Below are positions 1 to 9,100 of a DNA stretch of 64,000 nucleotides, one piece after another. Each line of letters begins with the position of its first letter. Within the stretch, counting starts at the first letter, position 1. The stretch lies in NCBI GenBank assembly GCA_017993775.1, contig JAGOMA010000004.1, forward strand, positions 124,001 to 188,000, read 5' to 3'. A model generated the notes under the pieces. That model worked only from the letters and a program-made list of their open reading frames with translations. It searched no databases and was not told the DNA's origin. Position numbers and translations under genes: made by a program. The stretch is from Chloroflexota bacterium (lineage in GTDB: Bacteria > Chloroflexota > Anaerolineae > Promineifilales > Promineifilaceae).

Positions 1-3000
1 CATATAGAAGTGATTCGCGTCTGCCCAATCAAAGCCATCTACGTTGGCCCCGGTCGGCAATCCCAGGCCGCCAGCGCCAGAGGCATTGAGGACCAGGTTG
101 TAGGCTGCGCCATTCCAACTGTAGATATCGGCGTCATCGGGCGTGCCGCCAATGCCTGGGGGATTGGTGTTGCCGAATGTGGAGAAGTAGAGCTGCTCTG
201 TCGACAAAACGGTGTAAACCTGTCCCACAAACGGCAATCCGGTCGCGGATAAGGCGTTACCAGCAGCATCTCTGATTCCGGCCGCGGAAGTCAGGTTTAG
301 GCCCAATGTGCCGCCGGAGCCTGTGGTGGCGGTCACTATCCAGGTGTCGCCGCTGCCGGACACCGAGGTAATGGCTGCGCCGATCAGGCCGCCGCCAGGA
401 ACCAGTGTAAAGTTGCCGGCGGCCACGCCATTCACGCTTTCGGTGAAGGTGACCAGGAAGTGAACGGTGGCCGCATTGGTCGGGTTGGGGTCAGGGGTGG
501 CAATGCTGGAAATTATGGGCGAGGTTTTGTCGATGACCAGAATCGTCGACCCGTGTCCTCCCCAGTTACCGGCCACATCTTTGCTGTGGACGTAGATGGT
601 GTGGCTGCCTTCGCTGAGCTGGTTGATCGTGGTCAGCGGGATGTCGGCATAGGCAGTTTCGGACTGGCTGTTGAGCGACCCATCGCTGGCGCTAAACACA
701 AAGCCGGTCCCATCTGAGCCTACTGTGTCAATGAAACCTTCCGCACCGGCGATGTTCGACATCGTATCATCCATGCTCGCTGTTACCCGCACGGCCGGGG
801 AAGTGCCATTGATGCCGATCTGGCCATTACTGGGATTGGGCGCAGCAGAGACGAGGGTGGTCAGAGGACCGGTTTTATCTACAAACAAATTGATTGCGCT
901 CGGGGCGCCCCAATTGCCCTGGGAGTCTTGGGCGCGCACGGCGATGATGTGCGTCCCTTCAGATAAGCCGTCGATTGTGGCCGCCGAGATGGATACGTCT
1001 AAACTGGCGATGGGGGCAGCAATGTTTACAGTCATCGGCACGGCCGTTCCGTTGTCAATTGTGTATTCTGCCGCCGCGATGTTTGCCCCACCCCGGAAGC
1101 CGGTGTCGTCACCCGTGGCATGGAGGGCAACTTTCACGGCGCCATTGGTGTGGTCGGGCGTTAACACGACGCCTGTGGCCGCCGGACCGGTTTTGTCCAG
1201 ATTGAGAACTCTAAACCCGAAAGGACCCCAATTGCCCACGCTGTCCTGTCCGTGGATATAGATGGTATGGAAACCACTTTGCAGGGTGTCTAAAAGCGTG
1301 GCTGGGATGGCGCCGGAAACGGCCGTTGCCGGTGAACCGAACGCGCCGCTCATGGCCGTCCCGGTGCCTGACGCACCGATCACGTCGATGAAGTATTCGG
1401 CGGCATTCACCAGCGAACCACCGCTGTTCGCATCACTCACGGTCGCGTTTAAGGCCACATCCACCAACCCGTTTGTGGGATTCGGCGCTGCCGAAGGCGC
1501 GCTGGTTGTCGGACCGGCTGTGTCTGCGCCGGGGGCAGGCGGCGTTCCGGCTGCCAGAAAGGTCATCATGCCGCCAAAATTGGCCGCGCTGCTGTTATGC
1601 AGCAGCAGATTGGCGTCGTACAGGGCAAATTGGCTGCCAGATTGCGTGACTGCGGGAATGGTAGCGATGGCGTCCATGGTTTGCCCGGGAGCAAAGGTTT
1701 CCGCCACCATTTTGTGGGGATAGGCCAGCGCGCTGCCATCATTGGCGATCACCGTTTGGTGCATGCCCATGAGGGCCATCGAGTGAAACTGCATACCCGC
1801 GTTGAGATAACGCAGCAGCACGCGGTTCCCGGCTACTGTCGGGATCGAGTCGGTGCTAGGATACGCTTGGCCGTTAATCAAGAAGTAGCGCGGAGCAAAG
1901 TTGCGCATATCGAACGCAGCCGGATCGGCGCTGGCGTTGAGCGCGGGGTCAATCTCGCTCAGGAGCAGCACAGCCTCGTCGTCGTAGGCTGTGGCCGGGT
2001 CGTTATAAGCCTGCCCGGCGGCGGCCGGACGAACGATCAACGCGCCATAAAGCCCCATAGCCACCTGATGCTGGCCATTCTGTACCAGACCTGCTTCGTA
2101 GAGGTAGGTGCCCGGGCGGCTGGCAGTGAAAACGTAGAACTTCGCTCCGCCGGGAGCCGCGCCGGTTGTATCCGGGACCATATCCTGGCCCTGGAACAAG
2201 ATCGCGCTGTTTTCTGCCAGTTGATTGTGCAAGATGACCGCAACGGTATCGCCTTCGTTAACGATCAGCGTGGGACCACCGGGTTGGCTTACCGGCGCAT
2301 CGGCGCTGTTATATCCCCACACGGCAACGATGTTGCCATCGGGCAGTGTGGTGCTGCCGCTTACGGCGTACAAGTCGATGCCACTGACCGCGACAACTGC
2401 AAATGTCTGGGTTACATCTGTGGCGGGATTGTAGTTCGCATCGCCAGGCTGTGCGGCGGTGATGGCGCAGGAACCGGCCACACCCGTGAGGTGGACGAGA
2501 TTTCCGGCGACTGTGCATTCGCCAATGGCGGCGAAAGATATCGGCAGCCCAGAACTGGCGATGGCGTTGACGGTAAAATCTGCGTCGTAGATGATCTTGT
2601 CGGCCAACGGACTAAAGGCAATTGTTTGGTCGCCTGTGGCGATGGCGAAGCTTTGGGCCACGTCGGGCGCAGGCAGGAAGCTAACGCCGCCGGGCTGCGA
2701 GGCGGTAATTGTGCAAGAACCAGCCGCTGTCAGGTGAACCAGGTCGTCGGCGACGGTGCAGTCACCGGCGGCGGCAAAGCTCACCGGTAAACCGGAAGAA
2801 GCTGTGGCGCTGACGGTGAAATCTGGGTCGCCAAACAGTTTGCCGGCCAGCGGGTCGAAGGTGATGGTTTGGCTGACTGGTTGAGGCAAGACGGTTAGAG
2901 TGCCGGAACCTGTCGCATCGTCTGTGCCGCCGCCGCCATTTGTGCGTAAGGCGCGTACGGTGAAGTTGCTGGCGCCAGCGGGCACGGCCGTTGTCGTGCT

Positions 3001-3351
3001 GAGTGTCAATGTTGAGGTCCGGGTCGTGCCGCCCGCATTCCAGTTAAGCGTACTCGGCGAAAAAGAGGCAGTGACACCCGCCGGTAATCCGGTGGTGACG
3101 CTCAAGCTAGCCGAGAGCGTCTGATTGGTTGCTCTGGCGACGGTGACAAGGTACGTGACAGAACCGGCCGTGCCGGCCGTCACTATGCCAGACTGGGCTG
3201 CCACCGTGACAGAACCAACGCGGGGCAAAGCGGCGGGCATGGCTGCGGCGGGCGATACACTGTTTAGCAGCGCCATGACGAGCATAGCCGCAAGGATGAC
3301 CAGCCGCGAACCTGTTCTTACCAAACTTGTGAATTGTTTCTTCGTTTGCAT
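1..3351 (-). CDS. Secreted cupredoxin/Ig-repeat protein, partial (C-terminus outside window)
   Basis: The minus-strand frame is open from the ATG at 3351 to base 1, giving 1117 residues with no stop, so the 3' end lies outside the window. Residues 1-37 form a signal peptide (basic start, hydrophobic core, AAA-M junction). Two beta-rich repeats of the QTITFDPLA type follow at about 155-320. A pair of cupredoxin-like domains at about 325-590 closely resembles the neighbour at 3373-4698. Ig-like repeats marked by DKTGP/DKTSP lie near 718, 826 and 941. The cupredoxin copper ligands are mostly lost: the HxHG position reads SAILFQGQ and the second site reads FHSMALMG. It is therefore probably a structural or binding homologue rather than an oxidase. 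It is the last visible gene of the minus-strand operon, 21 bases after its neighbour. The family assignment rests on motif pattern; the substrate is unknown. Confidence 0.82.
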   Translation of the reverse strand, partial: MQTKKQFTSLVRTGSRLVILAAMLVMALLNSVSPAAAMPAALPRVGSVTVAAQSGIVTAGTAGSVTYLVTVARATNQTLSASLSVTTGLPAGVTASFSPSTLNWNAGGTTRTSTLTLSTTTAVPAGASNFTVRALRTNGGGGTDDATGSGTLTVLPQPVSQTITFDPLAGKLFGDPDFTVSATASSGLPVSFAAAGDCTVADDLVHLTAAGSCTITASQPGGVSFLPAPDVAQSFAIATGDQTIAFSPLADKIIYDADFTVNAIASSGLPISFAAIGECTVAGNLVHLTGVAGSCAITAAQPGDANYNPATDVTQTFAVVAVSGIDLYAVSGSTTLPDGNIVAVWGYNSADAPVSQPGGPTLIVNEGDTVAVILHNQLAENSAILFQGQDMVPDTTGAAPGGAKFYVFTASRPGTYLYEAGLVQNGQHQVAMGLYGALIVRPAAAGQAYNDPATAYDDEAVLLLSEIDPALNASADPAAFDMRNFAPRYFLINGQAYPSTDSIPTVAGNRVLLRYLNAGMQFHSMALMGMHQTVIANDGSALAYPHKMVAETFAPGQTMDAIATIPAVTQSGSQFALYDANLLLHNSSAANFGGMMTFLAAGTPPAPGADTAGPTTSAPSAAPNPTNGLVDVALNATVSDANSGGSLVNAAEYFIDVIGASGTGTAMSGAFGSPATAVSGAIPATLLDTLQSGFHTIYIHGQDSVGNWGPFGFRVLNLDKTGPAATGVVLTPDHTNGAVKVALHATGDDTGFRGGANIAAAEYTIDNGTAVPMTVNIAAPIASLDVSISAATIDGLSEGTHIIAVRAQDSQGNWGAPSAINLFVDKTGPLTTLVSAAPNPSNGQIGINGTSPAVRVTASMDDTMSNIAGAEGFIDTVGSDGTGFVFSASDGSLNSQSETAYADIPLTTINQLSEGSHTIYVHSKDVAGNWGGHGSTILVIDKTSPIISSIATPDPNPTNAATVHFLVTFTESVNGVAAGNFTLVPGGGLIGAAITSVSGSGDTWIVTATTGSGGTLGLNLTSAAGIRDAAGNALSATGLPFVGQVYTVLSTEQLYFSTFGNTNPPGIGGTPDDADIYSWNGAAYNLVLNASGAGGLGLPTGANVDGFDWADANHFYM

Positions 3352-3372
3352 GTTATTTTCCTTGGCCCTTTG

Positions 3373-4698
3373 TTATGGACAATTATTGGGCAGCGGCGGA
3401 TCAATACGCAGGTAGGTAATTGGCCCGGTCATGGTGACGCCCCAGGAGGTAATCTGGTACAGGGCATGGTTGTGGGAGATGATGTAGTACTCGCCACACT
3501 GGTTTAGCCCTTCACCGCCGACCGGCAGCGTGCCGGCCGTTCCCAGGTAAGGACTCCCGCTGTAGAACTGGCCGTAAATCATGTTGGCTAAATCTGGAAT
3601 AGTCACAGGAACGGGATTGGTCGTTTCGTTGTAGTGCTCGGCGTCGTACCATTTGAAGATAACGTCCCATGTCTGGCCGGGGCCGATGTTGATGTCGAAC
3701 TTCTCGAAGGAGAGGTCTTCACCGGCTGGGCCTTCCAGGGCACGGCCGTCGCGGCCAATGACCAGCCCGTTGTTGCCATGCGGATGGAACGGATAATCTT
3801 CGGTTCCCACGTTGAGGTAGCGGATCATGCCTGGGAGTGGGTGATAATTGGGGTCTGAGGGGGGCAATGTATCGTTGAATTCATGGATGCGGGCTAGAGC
3901 GCCGTAGGGCTGCGTGGGCAGCCAACTGGCAAAGTTGTCGGCGATGCTGTCTGGGAAACCACGGCCGTTTATCAACCAATAGCGCGCTTTGTAATTATCC
4001 AGGTTGTACGGTTCTCCATTTTCGGCCGCCTGGTGCTGGTAGGGGTCGATCTCCGACAGCAGCACCAGGAATTCCTCTCCCTGCGTGAACTGGCTGTCGG
4101 GCCGGTTGTAGGCGTAATTGGCGCCCATAGACGGCCGTACAATCAACGCCCCAAAAAGACCCAGGCTCACTTGTTTGCGTGGATTCGTTCCGCTTTCATA
4201 CAGGTAAGTGCCCGGGTTGGAAGCCACGAAGCTGTAGGTAACACTCCCGCCTGCTTCGGCCACAGTGGTCAACGAAGTCAGATTGCCGCCGCCGTCAAAC
4301 TGCGGCTGAGCCTGGTTGCCGTTGGCCAACACATTTTCCTGGCCAGGAAACATAATCGAAACAGCTTCCGCCAGATCGTTTTGCAAGATAATCGTGACCG
4401 TGTCGCCTTCATTGACACATAAAACCGGCCCCGGATGTTGGAACGGATTACTTCCTTCCGAGTAGCCCCACATGAACATGGTGTTGCCATCGGGCAAATT
4501 GATGTAACCAGAGTGGGCGGTTAGAGTAAAGATCGGGTTAGGGCTGGTTCCGGAAGTGCAGACAATACCCGTTTCAGACGCAGTTGTTGTCTGGGCCTCC
4601 ACTTTTTGGGGCTTAGCGGTCCGGGCGGTCGAGAACAATGCCAGACCAATCACCAGAACCAATCCCAACCCCAGCCACTTAAAATTAGATTTACGCAT
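3373..4698 (-). CDS. Exported multicopper-oxidase-like protein without type 1 copper site
   Basis: The protein has 441 residues. I chose the ATG at 4698 because an AGGAGCG ribosome site sits just upstream and the next residues (MRKSNFKWLGLGLVLVIGL) form a Sec signal peptide; a longer in-frame start at 4749 lacks both. Two cupredoxin domains are visible. The first has lost its ligands (SIMFPGQ, then TYLYESG where HxH would be). The second keeps FHPHG and, near the C-terminus, SHNHAL. These correspond to the HPFHLHG and HCH motifs of ordinary multicopper oxidases, but with Tyr for the type 1 His and Asn for the type 1 Cys. It could therefore supply half of a trinuclear copper cluster but cannot hold type 1 copper. 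The complementary motifs are in the gene just upstream (4733-6109, gap 34 bases). The oxidised substrate is unknown. Confidence 0.85.
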   Translation of the reverse strand: MRKSNFKWLGLGLVLVIGLALFSTARTAKPQKVEAQTTTASETGIVCTSGTSPNPIFTLTAHSGYINLPDGNTMFMWGYSEGSNPFQHPGPVLCVNEGDTVTIILQNDLAEAVSIMFPGQENVLANGNQAQPQFDGGGNLTSLTTVAEAGGSVTYSFVASNPGTYLYESGTNPRKQVSLGLFGALIVRPSMGANYAYNRPDSQFTQGEEFLVLLSEIDPYQHQAAENGEPYNLDNYKARYWLINGRGFPDSIADNFASWLPTQPYGALARIHEFNDTLPPSDPNYHPLPGMIRYLNVGTEDYPFHPHGNNGLVIGRDGRALEGPAGEDLSFEKFDINIGPGQTWDVIFKWYDAEHYNETTNPVPVTIPDLANMIYGQFYSGSPYLGTAGTLPVGGEGLNQCGEYYIISHNHALYQITSWGVTMTGPITYLRIDPPLPNNCP

Positions 4699-4732
4699 GT
4701 TATCGCTCCTTATGATGAGAGAATGGATTGGT

Positions 4733-6109
4733 CTAGATACCCCAATCATTCGGGTACTGCTGCGCGTTTAAAACGCCGCCGGGGTAAACATGGATTTCGG
4801 TTGTTTGCCCGCCAAAACCACCGGCGGCCAGATTGTTCGAGCGGGTATAGGCCCGGTTGTAAAGCAGATAAGAGTCGTAGCCTGATCCGCTTGAACCAGC
4901 CCCCCCGGAAAAGGGCGGGGCCGTGAAAACGACATCGTAACTCTCGCCAGCGCTGATGGCGATGGTGTCGGTTTCGTAGCTGGTGGGTGTGCCGTCGCGC
5001 CCGCGCAGCAGCGTGGCGTCGCGGCCGATGACGCGCATCTGAATGCCCGCCAACGTGATGGCCGATTCCTTAAAGCCCAGATTGGCAAAGCGCAGGAGAA
5101 CCCGCTCGCCGGGCTGGCAAGTTATCAGAGACGAGTGCGGTTGGTATTGCAGATGCTCGTAGCCTGGGGTGGGGACCAGGTCGCCGGTGGCGTCTGTTTG
5201 CAGGGCGAGGGCATGGAGGGATTGTGCGGCGTTGATGGGTGAATTGGGGGCTAAGGTGTCGGGGTAGACACGGCCGTTCAACAGCGCAAAATCAGCCTTG
5301 TAATCGCTCCATTCCGGCAGTTGGATGTGCGCATCGGCCCAGTGCGATTCCGCCCAGACTTCGCTGAGGAACATGGCGAACTCGCGGTCATAACCGGTCG
5401 TGCCATTGCCGTCGTTGTAGGCATATTTGCCACTGGGGTAAAGCGCCGTGTTGCCATTTTGCAGCGGGCGCACAAAAACCAGACCCGTCATGCCCATGTG
5501 CACGTGCTCTACATCTTCCACATGGCAGTGGAACATATAGGTGCCTTCTTCGCGCGGGCGATAAATGTAGGTGAAGTTGCGGCCGGTGGGCACGGAAACG
5601 GAGCCGGACGGTTCGCCATCAAAAAAGGGAATGACGTTTCGGAAACCGTGCCAGTGCATCGTATGGGCGTCGAACAGGTCTGGCCGCAAAGCCAGGCCCA
5701 GGTTCGTTAGCTGCATCCGGAAGTCTACCGGGTTGTTGGGGTCGAATTGGTTGACCCAGAAAAGCGGCGCGCTGTGCTGCGCCTTGTTTTTCTGGTCATT
5801 TTTTTGCGCATCCGTTAAACCGGAGACATTGCGGAAGCCGAAAATATACGTCGTAAACGGCGCTGGGGCCAGATTGTCCGGGTGGTATGGCGGGATGGCC
5901 GGTGAGGTGGGCAGGGAAATCCAGCCATCTGTACCGGCATAATACAGGTCATAGGGCAGGTTTTGGGCCTCGGCAACTGCCTCGGGGCGCAGCACGCGGC
6001 GCAGGGCCTGGGGAGCGACTGAGGCCCCGGCCGCGATAAATGCCGCGCTGCCGGCAATTTTGAGGAAATCGCGGCGATTGAGTGTGTTGGAAGATGATTT
6101 TTGATTCAT
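4733..6109 (-). CDS. Tat-exported multicopper oxidase-like protein with type 1 copper site
   Basis: The protein has 458 residues and starts at an ATG preceded by GGAGATATTAA. It opens with a clear twin-arginine signal (NRRDFLKIAG at residues 11-20, then a hydrophobic stretch to about 35), so it is probably exported folded. The first cupredoxin domain carries HTMHWHG (149-155) and FHCHVEDVEHVHMGM (193-207). These give two HxH pairs plus a plausible type 1 set (Cys195, His202, Met207). The spacing between Cys and His is two residues longer than the usual HCHxxxH. The second half is a cupredoxin-like domain without recognisable copper ligands. A normal multicopper oxidase needs four HxH motifs and only two are here; the other two are in the next gene. 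It lies in the same operon as the giant extracellular protein upstream (gap 72 bases). Confidence 0.88.
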   Translation of the reverse strand: MNQKSSSNTLNRRDFLKIAGSAAFIAAGASVAPQALRRVLRPEAVAEAQNLPYDLYYAGTDGWISLPTSPAIPPYHPDNLAPAPFTTYIFGFRNVSGLTDAQKNDQKNKAQHSAPLFWVNQFDPNNPVDFRMQLTNLGLALRPDLFDAHTMHWHGFRNVIPFFDGEPSGSVSVPTGRNFTYIYRPREEGTYMFHCHVEDVEHVHMGMTGLVFVRPLQNGNTALYPSGKYAYNDGNGTTGYDREFAMFLSEVWAESHWADAHIQLPEWSDYKADFALLNGRVYPDTLAPNSPINAAQSLHALALQTDATGDLVPTPGYEHLQYQPHSSLITCQPGERVLLRFANLGFKESAITLAGIQMRVIGRDATLLRGRDGTPTSYETDTIAISAGESYDVVFTAPPFSGGAGSSGSGYDSYLLYNRAYTRSNNLAAGGFGGQTTEIHVYPGGVLNAQQYPNDWGI

Positions 6110-6181
6110 TTAATATCTCCTTGGCGTCTTGGTGCACAGCGGCCGATGCCGACACCGGCCGCTATGCACGAATGCGCTTGG

Positions 6182-9100
6182 TTAGGGCATTGTCCCGCCG
6201 CTAAAGTTATCGAAACGGCCGTTGCTCATGCTGTTCGTCGCGCCAATCCAGCCACCACCTTGGACTAGGTCAGCAGGCCAGGCTTTGGTTCCCTGGGCGA
6301 CGTTGAGCAGACCAACCAGCACACCATTTTTGTACACCGATACCAGCCCGTCCGCCTGCGCGCGCGCGCCCATCACATCGCCGGTGGCGTAAGCAATTGG
6401 GAGGGTTATCTGGTCCACCCAGACCCCACCAGGTGCCTTTGTGCGGATCGTGACGCCTGTTGCGGCGCGATAAAGCACGTTGATGGCGCTGGCGTCGAGG
6501 CTGTTGGGATCTGTTCCATTAAACTTCAGCAGCAAACCCTGCCACCGGGGGGTGATATTTATGTTGCTGCCAACGCCAACGATCGTCAGGTAAGCTTCTT
6601 GATTGGCGCCAAAGGGGGTTCGCCACCAGATGCTGCCGCTGGCGGTTTGCATTTGCACCGTGTTGCTGTTGATGCGGAACTGGTTGGTGTTGGTAGCCCC
6701 CATCCAGTCAACACCCAACGGCGTGGAAGCGCCTGCCCCGCGATTGAAGTTGTCTAATAGTCCGGTTGTCGGGAAAGAGAGCGCGTGACTGATTCCTGTT
6801 CCATCGGCGCGGGCGGCAGCACCCGGCCCACTCTCGTCGGCGCCAATCTCAAAACCGGCTCCAGACGGACGGCCGTCGCCGTCAATATCCACAGTTGGGG
6901 CATTAATTGCTCCCTTGGAAGCTGCGCCGGCATCATTTGCTGGCGACGCCAAAGGAATGTGGTAGTTGCCCAGCAGATTCGCCGGCAGGTCTACGGCCAC
7001 GAGGATGGCTCCAACAAAGTTCGGGTTGTTGCGCCACACATTGAACGTCACCGAGGTGTCGTACTGCGCGATAACGCCCGGATCCGCGAAGATGTTGGTG
7101 GGGCTGGCGATGGCGCCAATACCGGTTTGCAGCACCGAGTTTGTGGGCGAGAGCAGCCCTGTGCCGTCCGCCACGCCCAGGTCCCAATGATTGATGGCTG
7201 AGGCGTCACCAGGAAGGCCCAGCCCAACCACGGTAGCCCCGGCGCGTGTGCCGGCGCGGTTGTCCCAGAAGATGTTGTTGAACAACAGCGGGTCGCTGAA
7301 GATGGGTGAACCGCCAGGCAGGGTTGCTTGCAGCATGTCGCTGTTTTGAGAGGTAGAGAGACCGGCCGGAGCGGGTAGGCCATTGCTGGTAACGGCCGTT
7401 GCCGTTGTCAGGTTCTTCATGATCGTGTTGTTGTAAACCCGCACATTCGGAGCATCATTAATGCCGATACCACCACCTTCGTGTGTAGAGATGTTGTTCA
7501 CAATCATGTTGTTATAAACATTCATCGGGAAGTTACCGGCCATCAGGAAGCGCACCCCGCCGCCGTCATCATTAGCCAGGTTGGCCTGAATCAGATTGCC
7601 GAAAATGTCGGCCGGGCCGGAGCCTGGCGAAAGGAGAGTCGGATCAGCCGGCAGTTCGCCAGCGATCATAATGCCGCCACCCTCATCATAAGAAGCATTG
7701 AAGTAAATCCGGTTGTCGTGGATGGAGCCATTGGGGCTGTAGCCATAAACCGTTAAACCACCACCGTATTCGGCCGAGAAGTTACCGCAAATATCGTTGT
7801 GGACCACCTCATAGGTGTCGGCGCCGGCGAAGAGACCGATGCCGCCCGCCAGATTGGTGCCGCCGTTGGCGATGATGCGGTTGTTGGCAATACGCACATT
7901 CTCGTTGTGATTGTTGGTATCTGGCGCTGGCAGATCAGGCGTGCCCAGGCGAACAGTGCCGTAAGCGCCGCCATTGTTCTGAATCATGTTGTTTGTGATC
8001 TGCAGATAGCGGGCGTACCCATTGGCAAAGACCGCCCCGCCTTGGGTGATCAAGTTCGGTGGTAAGCCTGTTGTGCCGCCGCCAATGACGTTGATGTTGC
8101 CGGGAAAACCCTGCTGATCGCCGCCGCGCAGGTCAAAGCCATCGATGCTGGCTTTGTAACCGCTCGTAAAGTCGCCATCGTGGGCAAAGATGGAAACCAC
8201 CGCGCCGTCGAAGACGGTTTGGTTCCCATCCCACGTCAGGCCGTCCAGTGTCACATACCAGTTTGCGGCCACAACACCATCACCGGCAAACGCGCCGCCG
8301 TCGATGATTGCGCCAGGGACAAAGGTAGTACCCTGGAAGCCGCCCGGACCGACGCCCTGCAGTTTGATCGGCGAATTGAGAATCAGGTTTTCGTAATACG
8401 CACCGCGCGGATTCGCACGCGGGTTCGACAGGTCTGGTTGGCCGGGGTACACCACCACCAGGCTGTCGTCATTGCCAGCCTGAGCGGCGTCGATGGCGCT
8501 TTGAATGGTGGCGTAGGTGTGGCCGGGGCCAACCTCGAACAAATGCGGCAGGTAGCTAACAATAACGATTGAACCGCCGCCAAAGTTGTCGAAGCGAGCA
8601 TCGTTGATGTTGCTGTTTTGCGCGCCAACGAAACGGATGCCCAGTCGGCCGCCGCCAGCGGCATTGGTCCAGGGGTTTGGCCCGCTGGTCACATTAACTG
8701 TGCCAATCTGAATGCCGTTTTTGTAGGCTGCGACCGTGCCGTCGGCCAGCGCGCGCGCGCCAAGTGTGTCGTTGGCCCCAAACGTGACGCCGCCAAATGT
8801 GGCGCGCAGAACAACCGCGTTGGTTCCATTCGCCTTGGTGCGCACCTGCACGGAGGTCGGGTTGGTGGCCTTGTAAGAGACTTCGATGTAAGCCGAAGAA
8901 GTGGAGGTGGGGTTCGGGTTATTGCCGTTGCCGCTGATTTTCAGGAACAGACCTTGTTCAGAAGCAATCGGGCTGACTTCGGTGAAGGTGAAGTACGCTT
9001 CCTGGTTGGCATTGTAGACCGGGCCGCCACCTGCGTTGCCCGTCCAGCGCATTGTTCCGGTGCCGGTAACGCGCACGCTGTTCGAATTGAGCGAGAAAGC

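Noticed and set aside
1597-2790. A 397-codon plus-strand frame opposite the first gene
   Set aside because: It is the antisense shadow of the minus-strand cupredoxin/Ig gene, which has a signal peptide, ribosome site and recognisable domains; the plus frame has none.
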